Source: Pieris napi
Taxonomy: Eukaryota; Arthropoda; Insecta; Lepidoptera; Pieridae
DNA: 64,000 nt
Direction: 5' to 3'
NCBI RefSeq assembly: GCF_905475465.1
Contig: NC_062236.1
Coordinates: forward strand, 1,932,001-1,996,000
The notes beneath the pieces were generated by a model that saw only the letters and a list, made by a program, of their open reading frames with translations, was not told the DNA's origin and did no database searches. Of this stretch, positions 32,513-43,674 are shown one piece after another. The translations under genes were made by a program, and so were the position numbers. Every line of letters starts with the position of its first letter. Within the stretch, counting starts at the first letter, position 1.

Positions 32513-33949
32513 CGTCATTTAATGATAGAAAGAGATAATCATTACGTATAGTTGAGAAAACGATATTTTATGTATAGCACCCGGAATTAATGATAAAACT
32601 TTCTCTATAACGCATTGTTTCATTGTTCTTTACAAATCACACAAAAAGTTGGATTCATACGTCATTTTTATTTTCCATTGACATTTATTATGTCAACAGT
32701 GGTTAAACTTCACTCCAATTAAAAACTTTCATAATTATTTTTATACTATATTCTTAATTATAATTATATAAACTTAAGAATATAAAGAAAATAGAAAATA
32801 ATATGAAAGTAAAAATCCTTTTAAGTTTTAAATGTCAGGTAAGAGAAGAACTATATGAATAGTACAGATTACGGCAAACTTCTTGAGCATGAAACAAGGG
32901 AGTGGGGTAAAGTTTGCGCATCGCGGGACACAAACGTCAACTGATTTACCAATCACGCGATCGACACGTCACTCTCCCGCCGCCGCGCACCACCTTATGT
33001 AATACCTAAAAATCACTTCTGCGCAGGCAAGGACATTTGTTCAAGATGTTTGCCGGTATCTGTACAGGTATAACAACCTATCATATCAGTTGTTCCATAT
33101 ATTTAAGCCTAGAACTGTATTTTCTAGATACTAGTATACATTGTTTATTAAGACATTTCAATAAATTATTAAGCCTAAACCGGCGTGACTTCAAATTATT
33201 CTCCTTATAATGGTTAATTTTTATATACTGGCAATACTAATATCCATGACAGCGACCCTCTTACCGGGCCAGAAAAGAATGTGCCACTGTACCTTCGTAT
33301 TTGTATTCTGAGACTCTCGAGACTTATTAGTCTACGCCAAGTTTATGCTATGTGATGAAAATCGGGGACTTGAGTGAATGTCAGCTCTGGGCGCTACTGA
33401 AAGTATAACCAACGAATTAAAAATGATAATGCCGTAATATTTAACACAGTCTAAGCGTATATGCGGCGGGAAGCGACTAAACAAACACGTTATTATCTAT
33501 GGAATAAATGAAAGGTCTACGGCGGCGAGTTATCCTTAAATTATCACACATATATTTATGTTGATAACTTTTTCATGGATGTGTTTATAACAAATTGACA
33601 CCAAATAAGAATTACTCAAAACAGTCAATTAAGGTATGAATTAATTTTAACATAAATAACATACAATAAAAAACAATTATTCTGAAGATATAGCCGAAGA
33701 TGGAATACATAATATATACAAAAAGGTTGAAACATTTACGAAACAATTAAATCATTAAGAATGATAAAATACATTTAACTATGTAATACCTAATTCGGCT
33801 GTGTTATGTGAAAGTTACATACTTTAACACGTTATGATGAAAGGTATTCAGAAGCATCACCCCAGCGGGAACAGAAACATTTCTGCGTCCTGTTAAAATG
33901 GGAATATTCAAATTTAACCAATCATATTAACCCAACTTACGTAACCCAG
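32513..33949. other. Unassigned DNA with a CpG-rich patch
   Basis: 32925-33000 is CpG-rich with a CCAATCACGCGATCGACACG word, like the promoter-like segment at 9540. It is followed by 'tgtaatacc' and AATAAA at 33159. It could be a promoter, or a degenerate LTR whose partner I could not find. The rest is AT-rich. Confidence 0.3.
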
Positions 33950-34225
33950 AGAGACATGGAAATAAGTATTATAAAGAAAAGAAGAATTGACAAAATAAGT
34001 AACAAGAATTTAAACTAAAATGGAGCAAAAATGTAACACTATGGCAACCAAGAGGCCATAAAGAAACAGAGCTAGGCAATTTAAAAGGTGGGCCGATGAA
34101 ATCATGGAAATGGCTGGAAAGACCTGGACGAGATTGGTATACAATAGAGAAAAATGGAGGACAATGGTGGAGGCCTTTGCCCGTTGTCACACACAATCGG
34201 TTATTGTACATTAAAAAAAACAATA
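33950..34225 (+). pseudogene. RTE-like ORF2 C-terminal fragment
   Basis: The plus strand reads LWQPRGHKRNRARQFKRWAD then EIMEMAGKTWTRLVYNREKW with VEAFARCH, the 'RW.DDI...AG..W.R.A.DR..W...EEAF' ending of RTE-clade ORF2 proteins. Frame shifts are present. Confidence 0.6.
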
Positions 34226-35038
34226 ACTATAATGTATATATTTTGTATTCTGATATAAAGCTATAAATAAATTAACCCAACTAAAATCTGTTGCGTTTAA
34301 AACACGACGACTCATGAAAATGTGCAATAATTTATCTCTGGGTTATAGGTCTTGGGAGTGCAACAGCATCAATGGCTATCCTAGATATGAGAGAAAGTTC
34401 TGCATAATATTACTGCTTACTGAGCGTAAGTAGTTATTATAAGATGCATCTACAACCTGCAGTAATCACTGTAATCAATAGTATCCTATACCGGCTTTCT
34501 ACTTATTACTTTTTATCACAAAATTGGAGTTTCTAGATCAAATACGATGCTTGTTTTGATAATAATAATATCCACTTTAATTTAATACTAAAACATTACA
34601 AACAAGGTGTTTTGTTATTACTATATTTATTTCGTAATCCTACAGTTAACAAATTATATATAATAATAGACAATTCCACTAAAAATATAGCCAGAGATGG
34701 AATACATATTATTTAACTACATAAAGGTTCAAAAACTTATAAAAGGAAACAAACAATAAAAATTATTCGATACATTTAATTAATTGGTTCATAATTTGTC
34801 ACAAAACTGAGTTTTTTGCTTAGCTAGTGTTGATGTGAGGAGCATGAAACAAAGCACGATTTCGAGTCTGCTAATTTTTTCTAGAAGGGAGCTACAATTC
34901 ATTTTGTTTACTTAGTTAATTATATATACGTTGTCTACGTTAGTTATTGTTATTTCCACTACGTGTTATGCAGCATTAACGGAAGGGCCCATTTTTGGGT
35001 AAAGGTCTCCTCCTACGCCTCCGTCTATATCCGTATAG
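34226..35038. other. No gene seen
   Basis: AT-rich, no recognised repeat. Confidence 0.35.
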
Positions 35039-35549
35039 CAGTGATTCCCAACCTCTTTTGTGCCATGCCCCACAGCCTTTCTAATATACCTATTCCACCC
35101 AATGTAAAAGAATTTTTCAATATTAAACAATTTACATGCTCACTTAAGAAACTTTAATAGGCTTAAGGAAGAAATTACTAGGAAATTGTTAACGAAACGC
35201 AGTAGCAGTTGGAATAGCTTAACAATCAAATTGGCCCCCTGTGTGGCCTTCGTTGGGAAATACTGGTCTATAGTCTATATGTCTATAGTTTCTTAACCTT
35301 TTTTATGCCCTAACTTAGCTTTTCTAAAATTCTTATTCCCCCCATAACATACATAATTTTTAATATTAAATAATGTTCTCTGAAATAACTTAAATGTTAG
35401 GTTTTAGAAATAAATTACTAGGGAATTTTAAAAACATAATGAAAAACTGAAATTCAAATTCCAAATAATTTTAATAAATTTTCGAATAGGCTCCCTTAAA
35501 AATCAAATTACCCCCTTGTGGGGCATGGGCCCCACGTTGGGAAACACTG
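35039..35549. mobile_element. Two adjacent hAT-type MITE copies
   Basis: The first copy, 35039-35265, runs CAGTGATTCCCAAC to GTTGGGAAATACTG. The second, 35285-35549, has a decayed left end (tagtttcttaacc) and an intact right end GTTGGGAAACACTG. The CAGTGxTTCxCAAC termini are typical of hAT elements. A third relic is at 57235-57392. Confidence 0.65.
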
Positions 35550-35774
35550 GTCTATACCATTAATTGCTATAAATATGGCCGGCTTACCAAGCTTTAGACA
35601 TTTTGAATACAGCTCACACTTGGATGCTCTTAATGAATGTTACGCAAACGCATTAATATCATTAATTATCCCATGTCGTGACCGATGCTTACATCATTCG
35701 AAATAAATCATTAGTGGCGCTATATATATATAATATATGTGTATATCATTGTGTAATCGAACAAAAGAATTTTC

Positions 35775-36025
35775 TTTTTATGTAACAGGAGGCAAATGGG
35801 TAGGATGAGCCTGATGTTAAGTGATACCGCCGCCCATTGACAAGTGCGTTGCCGGTCTTTTAAGAATTGTGAAGGACCCTAAGTCGAATTGGTTCGGAAA
35901 TACTTCAGTGGGCAGCTGGTTCCACATAGTGATGGTGCGCGTCAAAAACTGCCTTAAGGAACGCTCAGTTGTTACGACGTACGTCGAGGTGGTACTGGTG
36001 GAATGTTGCCTTGAATATGTAAGAC
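35775..36025 (-). pseudogene. LINE ORF2 C-terminus and tail (family K)
   Basis: Inverse of the 30735 copy: 'aggctcatcctacc' tail, 'accctaagtcgaattggttcggaaatacttcagtggg' and 'ggttccacatagtg'. A degenerate plus-strand scrap of the same family is at 36165-36230. Confidence 0.6.
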
Positions 36026-36300
36026 TTGTAATATACCGGATTACGTTATCGCGAAATAAGTATTTTGTATGAAATTCCGTCCCGACATTTTGCGTATTAA
36101 TTTACAGTATAAATCGTTATTTTAATAATTTCCACGTAATAACTAAGTTATATGGCTTCAACAAATAGGTATTCCGAGCCCTCTGGCATTAGCAGTGGTG
36201 GTATTATTTACCTCAAGCGAGCCTGTGTACCAAATCAATATAGTTTTACTCTACAATCACGTGGTCCTAATGTAAATATTTCTAACCCTTCATTTATTAA

Positions 36301-36592
36301 TGAAGCAGTGTTGGCCTAGTGGCTTCAGCGTACGACTCTCATGTCTGAGGTCGTAGGATCGATCCCCGGCTGTGCACTAATGGACTTTCTTTCTATGTGC
36401 GCATTTTACATTTGCTCGAACGGTGAAGGAAAACATCGTGAGGAAACCGACATGTCTTTGACCCTAAATGTCGACGGCGCGCGTGTGTCAGGCACTGGAG
36501 GCTGATCACCTACTAGATTTAAAATTGATCATGATCCAGAAATCTGAGGACAAGACATAAAGAGGTTGTAGCGCCACTGATTTTTTTATTCA
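36301..36592 (+). mobile_element. tRNA-derived SINE, nearly full length
   Basis: Head 'agcagtgttggcctagtggcttcagcg', B-box 'aggatcgatcccc', 'tgcactaatggactttctttctatgtg', 'ggaaaacatcgtgaggaaaccgacatgtc', and the end 'aaagaggttgtagcgccactgatt' with a T/A-rich tail. The most complete family member with 50103. Confidence 0.85.
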
Positions 36593-37065
36593 TATTTAGT
36601 AGTAGACTTATATAGTAGAGGAGAGAAGTTTACGAAATATATAGAACAATGATAAACAATGAAACCACGAATCTCAAGTGAAACCAGAAGTAATACAAAA
36701 TGCACACTTGTTACCTCAGCGCTTTTCCTCTCATCTTTTCCGCTAGGTTATTGAGTTACAATTGCAGCCACAGTCTAATACCTTTGATTTTAATTGAAAC
36801 AGTAATGTTACCCTGAATTACATTGCAATTACGTAAAACTTTTTTGGAAGGAAATTAACTTAGTGTATTGGAGTTCTGTATATAATATAGTGTTTTAAAG
36901 AACTAAAAACAAATAAAGCTCACACACGAAAGTGTAGAAAAACGAATCCATTACGTCGCTTGATTTTTCTCAAAAAAAATACTTCGTTGTTGAAACATAT
37001 TCACATATTTCCCACATATCCTATCTTTACAGGTAATACGACAGAACTACAATACATACATACAT
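36593..37065. other. No gene seen
   Basis: AT-rich, ends in a (TACA)n-like run. Confidence 0.35.
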
Positions 37066-37133
37066 ACTGATAGCGCTACAACCTTTTAGTTTTGTGCCTC
37101 AGATTTCTGTATCTGTTCCGTGACGATTTCTAA

Positions 37134-39292
37134 GGCTGCGGCCTCGAATTTCGCGGGCAGCGGGGCGGCAGCGGCTGCGGCGCGGGAGCGAGGCGGCCAA
37201 CGCATACCTGGGGGCCTACCATGAACTCTAATTGCGAGCCTATTGACAACCTACAACTGAGATGCATCGCTAATTCGTACCATGACATCGAAAAAACGAG
37301 ACAGTTTAGGTTCCCACGTGACCTTAGCGATTATCAGATTTCGTTCGTTCAATTTGTATGAAAATCCATACCATGACCGCTCGGCTGAACCGAAATTTGA
37401 CAGTTGCGCCTTCCAACTATGACAGAATAAGCGATTCTAAAAAAGTTACTTTTTGTCCAACTTTTTTGTATCGAAATGTCCAAATAATAGTTTAGAACTT
37501 ATAAAATTCAATATTTGTATTAAAACTTGTTATATGGCTAATATATGAAAAAAAAATATAATTTTTATATTTTGGGGTATTTTGAGTTTAGAGAGTGATA
37601 ATAAATAAATTATTAAAATATCGACGGAGATGAAAAACAAGACGGCAATGCCCTTCTACCGACTTCGTAGATATTGAGTTTTAATTTATTATAGATTAAC
37701 TACTTTGACTCATTGAAGATTTCAGTGTACCTACAAATAATTGCACATGGTTCAATAATATTCAATTAATTATTTAGGCATGTCTAACAAAAATATAATT
37801 TCCCAATATATCATATTTACAATAAATAATAATGCCATATCACTAGTAGATATTTATTATAATTAAATTTTTCCTCATTATGTTCATGAATTGTATTATT
37901 CTCCTCTGCTTTTTCTTTAAAAAAACAGAGGTGTTTCTCAAATTTATAATGTGTAAATAATAAGCCATTTGAAAGTATTATAATAACAGTATTTATTTAG
38001 TTAGGATGACTCCATCAAGATAGAAAAAGATGTCTTGTCTTGTCTTGTCTTGAATCAGGAAATGTTCAATTGGATATAAACATATATTCATTTATATATG
38101 TATTTCATTCTCTCAATTTAGCGAGTTTGTCAGGTTTAAGCTGTAAAGAAAATATAATTATTTATATAAACTGAATTTGTACAATTTTAAGGAATCAATT
38201 TTTATCATTATTTACTTATAATTTTCGAGTAATAGGTTGATTGTAATATCTTATGCAAAGAGTTTAATATCAGGAATTCACTTCGATATAGATATTTATT
38301 TTTAATAAACCAATTTTTGAACAATACTTACCCCATCATATTATTTTATAAGTTAAACAATTTGTAAAACTATATTTATTAAACCGAAATTTTGTAAACA
38401 CCAAATATATTGAAAGCTCCTATCAAAATTTGAAGGAAACGTTTAAAAATAATAAGTGTCAACTGCACAGCACCAGAAAACTTTACATTTAAAATATATC
38501 AAAAGAATAGTTTTATATTAAATAAATATATTTATTAAGACATAATAGCTTATTGTAATTGATGAATTATTTAAAATAATTTTATATTTTATTTATTTTT
38601 ATAGAAACATCAGTCGAAGTAAGTTTGACAGTTAAATTTCTAAACTTACATAGAAACCACAAACAAAATTATCGTTCTTTCATTCGGTCTTGCGATGCAA
38701 ATGCGTTTCAGCTTATAGGCGGTCATGGTACGAAAAAATGCTATTCACTTTAGGTACCTAAACTCAACTGCATCTCAACTGGATCGTTTTAAGAAAGTTC
38801 ATGGTAGGCCCCCTGTTCTCGAAACCAGCGGGCAGATCGCGCGGCACTATAGCGGTGTAGTGTTGTGTTCGTGGTTGTGTAGTCGAGATATTTGTTTTTA
38901 TTCGCGAACGAAATGTCTAAAAAACGGCGACAACATCTTTTTGATTCAAATTTATTCCTAACGCTCGATTTATTGTGGGCAAAAATATGTTATATGCAAA
39001 AATATAGTTCCATATGGGTCTCCTTTCAAAGATTTCTGAAATAATTTGCTCTTGCACGTCCGAGATCATTTTGATACGTCACAAAAAATATGTACAGCAC
39101 TATACTACAATGCATACGCGCAACGCGGGCGGTCACCGCTTGACTGGATTGCGCCGCTCGTTACCCGCGCCCGCGCCGCTGCCGCGCCGCTGTTTTCGAG
39201 AACCGGTCCATTTGATTGTACGCATAATATCCTGCCGCTCCCGCGCCGCGGCCGCCGCCGCCCCGCTGCCCGCGAAATTCGAGGCAGCAGCC
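37134..39292. mobile_element. PIF/Harbinger-type element F
   Basis: Terminal inverted repeats GGCTGCGGCCTCGAATTTCG and GGCTGCTGCCTCGAATTTCG, extending ~35 bp and GC-rich, sit between TAA target duplications (37131-37133, 39293-39295). The host SINE consensus confirms the single TAA. The remaining interior (38816-39290) is non-coding apart from a vestigial frame starting MSKKRRQHLFDSNLFL at ~38912. No transposase remains. Confidence 0.75.
37211..38812. mobile_element. Element G nested in F
   Basis: Perfect 16-bp terminal inverted repeats GGGGCCTACCATGAAC, flanked by CTG on both sides (37208-37210, 38813-38815). The subterminal motif TACCATGAC recurs at ~37278 and ~37369 on the left and inverted at ~38723 on the right. 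Non-coding interior of ~1.6 kb, AT-rich, with a (TTGTC)n stretch near 38035. A 3-bp duplication fits Harbinger or related groups; the superfamily is not established. Confidence 0.65.
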
Positions 39293-39326
39293 TAATAGGC
39301 AAGTAGATCAAGCTTCTGGGCCAAAA

Positions 39327-39474
39327 GGCCGATTTACATTATCTTAGTGTTTAGGAGAGCGCTTTAGTACAACTTGAAAGGCAAGTTCTTTAGCGTAGCG
39401 TTTACTAAAGCATGTTTCAACTAAAGTACTATCCTAAAGCACTCTTCTAAACACTAAGATAATGTAAATCGGCC
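39327..39474. mobile_element. Palindromic MITE H
   Basis: 28-bp perfect terminal arms beginning GGCCGATTTACATTATCTTA, with partial pairing continuing inward, so the whole 148 bp can fold back. It interrupts the same SINE as F. Target duplication not resolved. Confidence 0.75.
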
Positions 39475-39636
39475 ATAACACACACCGTTGACCGAGCGAG
39501 AGGTGCACATAGGCAGTTAGTCCATTGGTGCACAGCCAGGACTCGAACCCACGACCACACGGACATGTCGGACGTTAACGCCGTAACATTACAATAAAAT
39601 TTATTGGCACAGGCGGGTGTCATTGGCTTGAAATCT

Positions 39637-39990
39637 ATATATATAAAAAGAAAATGGTGTTCGTTTGAGGCTCTTTCACGCTTAAACCACTGATCGTATC
39701 GACATGAAACTACCACCATTCGATGCGAAATTTTTCCTAGATGGTTTATGGCTACTTATTTTTTTAATTCTGTTTTACTTTTATGAAAAATTTTCCCGCT
39801 AATAAAAACAAAAGAGGCTTCCTAGAACCGCAAAACGTCAACATCTGTTAAAAACTCGATTTTCGAAATATTTCAATTTTCTTAGCGGGAAGTTAAAAAG
39901 AAGAATAATAAAAATATGAAAAAAAATAAAATAATGAAACATAAAATTTATTTTAATTCGTCCAGCAAAGCGGGCGCGAAACGGCTAGTT
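39637..39990 (+). repeat. Interspersed repeat, non-coding
   Basis: 'tctatatatataaaaagaaaatggtgttcg...ccactgatcgtatcgacatgaaac...gcgggcgcgaaacggctagtt', a common lepidopteran repeat ending in CTAGT; class uncertain. Confidence 0.45.
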
Positions 39991-40825
39991 ATTTATAAAA
40001 TGCGCTTAAAAGCCTTGAATTAAATTTCAAAATACCGGTGAACACGTAAAAGATTTGGAACTGATAAAGTATTAAGTAAACATTATATTTAACGTGACCG
40101 TATAAACGTAACTTCATTGTTGCGTTATTTTACGATTTAAAGACTGCCAACAAGTTTATACAAGATTATACGAAATTTTTGTTTATAACAATTTCAATTC
40201 CCTATTAGAAATCTACTTTATCTCCGCGTACAATAGGGTAATTACAAAATATAAAAAAAAAACATGGTCGGCTAGGAATCAAATATTTTTTGCACCTCTG
40301 CCATCGCAATCTATTCTTGCGTCTAATTTCGAACATCTACTGTTTCGATGTCCTTGACAACTAGGACCTTGGGCCGTCTGCCATTCAGTCATGTCTATGT
40401 TTGTTTGTGTGAGAGAATGAGAATGAGAATTGAGAATGAGAATTTATTTATCTTATACATACATTGCTTTATGATAAACTTACTTTAACTTAAACTTACT
40501 TTAATTAACTTTAACTTAATTTAATTTAATTAATAATAAACTTGACAATAAGCTTAAAGCTATGTATTATACTGAGAGACTGGTGCTTGAAAAAGGTTGG
40601 GAAAACCTGAAAGAGAGAAATTCCTGGCATCTTCTGGCAATATGAGCGTCCGTAAGAGGCTCCGTCCAGTCCGATTACCTCCTGTTCTATATACGCTAGA
40701 AGAGCAGACAAGAAGAAAAGTTGATCGTTGACAAACTGAGATGGAACTCTCAAAATGTATTATTTCCCGTGATTTCAACATTATTCATTGATGCTGGCTG
40801 CTTATAGTCATGAGAATTTTTGAAA
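39991..40825. other. No gene identified
   Basis: AT-rich; a (GAGAAT)n microsatellite at 40412-40443. Open frames at 40526-40781 on the minus strand are not recognised. Confidence 0.35.
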
Positions 40826-41150
40826 TGGTTGAGTTGTTAGAGAGTGTTCAGAGGATTTGATCGGATTAATACCTGCAGCTGTGTTTCATCATCGGACGTC
40901 AAGGCAGAATACAAAATACCATCCTCGTATCATCTCGACGTCCGTCGTTCCACATCTGAGCGTTTTTTAAGGCAATTGTTTCGCGCACTACCGCTATGTG
41001 GAGCCGGCTGCCCACTGAAGTATTTCTGAACCACTAGGGTCCTTCAAGAAAAGTGCGTACAATGTTATAAAAGGCTTGCAAAGCACTTGCGAGCTTACGG
41101 GCAATGTGAGTGTCCATGGACGGCGGGTATCACTTAACATCAGGTTGTTA
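40826..41150 (+). pseudogene. LINE ORF2 C-terminus and tail (family K)
   Basis: 'acctgcagctgtgtttcatcatcggacgtcaaggcagaatac' through 'actgaagtatttctgaacc' to 'ggcgggtatcacttaacatcagg'; parallels 30735 with more indels. Confidence 0.65.
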
Positions 41151-41339
41151 TGGAATTGTTCTATTAAAAACTTAAATCAATTCTTTCCAGCTAATAAAAT
41201 TGGCGTAGATAAGAGATAGATAGCATTTAATATATTTATATTGAAGGTTTGATATCTTCAAGGAAACTGTTAATTATCCTTTATGTCTACATAAACCATT
41301 GTATGCTGTATATCTTTAACTATATATATTCTTATATAA

Positions 41340-41575
41340 ATACTAGTTACTACTACCCGACAGACGTTGTCCTGCAAGATATTTCAAGCAATTAGTAAAG
41401 CAAAGTATGAAAGTACCGACTGCAGCGCCATCTGGCGGGCTGATTTGTGAATCTAAACCATTCCCAGATCCCCTTGAACACACACAAAAAATTTCATCAA
41501 AATCGTTCCAGTCGTTTGAGAGAAGTTCAGTGACATACACACTCACAGAAGAATTATATATATAAAGATATAACA
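41340..41575 (-). repeat. RTE-like 3' repeat
   Basis: 'actacccgacagacgttgtcctgc...catcaaaatcgttccagtcgtttgag..gtgacatacac..agaattatatatataaagat'; kin at 51000, 55735 and 60690. Confidence 0.45.
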
Positions 41576-42114
41576 ATAACAATAAACTATTTTCTTATAA
41601 ACCGCTTCGGTGATTTATCTTTTAATTATTATCAGCACGTACTAAATGCGTACAATATAATGTAATTTAAAATCTCAAAGAAAATTATTTGTAATATTTT
41701 ATCATTCTACCTTGAAGTTTGTCAAAGTGTTTGAATACATGCCAAAACGTGCCAAATAAGTTTACATTGCAATGCAGCATAAAAGGTTTAAAATTATTTG
41801 ATGTTTGACAAAAATTGGTTTATTAATCTGTAAATAAATAGATTCCAGATAATGGTTAAAATATATGGGCATTTCTTGATAGCTGATATAGGTCCATATT
41901 TCTCACGAATGTGTTGCTTTTCAAAATTGTCTTTTTTTTGAGTACTCTAAGACATATGAAAGGAACAAATAAAATATCCATTTGATTGAAGCAACATAAA
42001 AGAATTAAAAAAAAACAACTTTAACGAAAACCAGCAACACATCGGTAAACTTGACGGCCGAATAAACGTAGTGATGGTCGCGGAAAATGTCTCTAAAATA
42101 TTCATATTTTATAT
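41576..42114. other. No gene seen
   Basis: AT-rich, nothing recognised. Confidence 0.35.
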
Positions 42115-42191
42115 AATATATATAATAATAATAAAGTTTATTTGCCTCTTCACAATATTGCATTTGATAGGTTTACATGCTGCAGGCATTG

Positions 42192-42250
42192 ACTATCTTT
42201 GTGACAGGCTTACCTGATGTTAAGTCAGGTAAGCCTGTCACAAAGATAGT
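42192..42250. repeat. 59-bp snapback hairpin
   Basis: ACTATCTTTGTGACAGGCTT...: 26-bp perfect arms around a 7-nt loop TGTTAAG (42218-42224), at the start of a family K tail. Confidence 0.9.
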
Positions 42251-42500
42251 ACCGCCGCCCATGGACACACATTGCCAGAAGGCTCGCAGGTGCGATGCCG
42301 GCCTTTTAAGTATTGGTACGCCCTTTCCTAAGTCGCATTGGTTCGGAAATACTTCTGTGGGCAGCTGTGCACATAGTGGTGGTGCGCGGCCAAAAGTAAG
42401 TAACGCTCACTTGTGGAACGATGGCCGTCGAGGTGATACGGATAGTATTTAGTAATCTGCTTTGACGTCCGATGATGAAACTCAGTTGCAGGTCAACCTT
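42218..42500 (-). pseudogene. LINE tail (family K) beginning in the hairpin
   Basis: 'taccgccgcccatggacacac', 'cctaagtcgcattggttcggaaatacttctgtggg', 'cacatagtggtggtgcgcggcc' and 'ttgacgtccgatgatgaaac', the inverse of the 30735 copy. Confidence 0.65.
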
Positions 42501-42594
42501 CCATCGTGGACAGAATCTATACAAATATATGACTAAAGACTAAAAAAATAATGATATTAGATTTCAATCTCAAGAACGTGTTAGGTAAAAAAAG

Positions 42595-42720
42595 GTTAGT
42601 CGACATCACAGGAGACCGAAGATGTGGCAGCTACTTCGGACATAGAAATAGTCTAGCTATTCAAAGGGGGAAGGCTGCCACTATCTTCGGAACCTTGCTT
42701 AAGGGGCTCCTTTTAATATT
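42595..42720 (+). pseudogene. LINE ORF C-terminal fragment (family L)
   Basis: The plus strand reads VDITGDRRCGSYFGHRNSLA then IQRGKAATIFGTLLKG before an end; a diverged sister of 29725-29940. Confidence 0.6.
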
Positions 42721-43220
42721 ATACTTTTAGTATTTTAGTTATTATGTTTTAAGGTTAGTTATTGTTTTTCTGTTATTAACTTAAACGTAGATTAATAGAC
42801 AAAAATGTATAAATAAATTGTTAGTATATTTTGTAAGTGATTTCTAAAGTGTATAGTGGATCAGCCCTGAAGCGATATAGCGATAAAACCAGTGTTTATA
42901 ATCGTACAGTAGCCAAGGTGATTGACGTAGCCTCGCGGTCCCTAAGGAATGTTGCTGTACAACGGGGAATGACCGCGCGTACCATGAGATTGCTCTTTTT
43001 TCCATGCAATATACATATAAGCGGGCAATGTTAAGATTATTAAAACTTTGAAGAACAATATCGATATATGGCAGTTACACTTTGTACCTAATAGTTGTTG
43101 TCAATTATTACGTCATATTTGTATTTTTGGAACGAAGTTCCTTATCGCGCGTTGTGAAAGGGGGCTAGACGGAAAAAATTCTTACGAAAAGTTGTCACGA
43201 CACTTTTTTGCTATTTGCTA
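42721..43220. other. Repeat-like DNA upstream of the 5S copy
   Basis: 43125-43200 ('ggaacgaagttccttatcgcgcg', then 'gttgtcacgacacttttttg') resembles a common interspersed insect sequence; not assigned. No gene. Confidence 0.3.
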
Positions 43221-43331
43221 TTGTAATACACCGGTTCTCGTCCGATCACCGAAGTTAAGCAACGTCGGGCGAGGTCAGTACTTGGATGGGTGACCGCCTG
43301 GGAACACCTCGTGATGTTGGCTTTTTTTTTC
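43221..43331 (+). pseudogene. 5'-truncated 5S rRNA copy
   Basis: From 'aatacaccggttctcgtccg' to 'tcgtgatgttggct' (43225-43322) the sequence reads as arthropod 5S rRNA from about nucleotide 24 to the end. It includes the internal Pol III promoter region (gaagttaagcaacgtcgggc, ggatgggtgaccgcctggga) and is followed by a T9-10 terminator (43322-43330). The first ~23 nt, needed for the terminal helix with the 3' end, are replaced by unrelated DNA, so a normal 5S RNA cannot form. Confidence 0.85.
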
Positions 43332-43674
43332 GTCGTAAGATTGGTGTCGAGAAAATCTATCATACTGTTATGATACCAATTAACATATAAATTAATCGAA
43401 AGGAATTTCGTTCCATCCGGGTGTCCCTTGACACCTCTAAAGTTTTTTATTGTAGTAGCTAGTTTTATTCCTATTTTTGTAATGTTTGTCATTAGGGGCC
43501 GTTCAAGTATTACGTAAGCACTATAGGTCTTTGATTTTCTTATTTGGTGATTACGTCAACAGGAAGTATGTATTTAGATTTTTACACATATTACCCACAC
43601 ATTGTCTTTGCTTGAAAATGAAGTGCAAAAAATGTACCAATTAACATTTAGTACAAATAAAAATAAAATTAATT
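43332..43674. other. No gene seen
   Basis: AT-rich, nothing recognised. Confidence 0.35.

Larger units (their letters stand above)
37066..39600 (-). mobile_element. SINE split by element F and MITE H
   Basis: The inverse SINE sequence starts at 37066 ('gcgctacaacctttt..cagatttctgtatctgttccgtgacg'), resumes at 39293 ('taataggcaagtag'), is broken again by MITE H, and continues at 39475 with 'acacaccgttgac' and 'ccattggtgcacagccaggactcgaaccc'. The uninterrupted family (43675, 50103) gives the empty-site reading 'ctaataggcaagtagg'. Confidence 0.7.

Noticed and set aside
39014..39311. Alanine/arginine-rich open frames on both strands
   Set aside because: Produced by the GC-rich terminal repeat of Harbinger element F, not by codons under selection.
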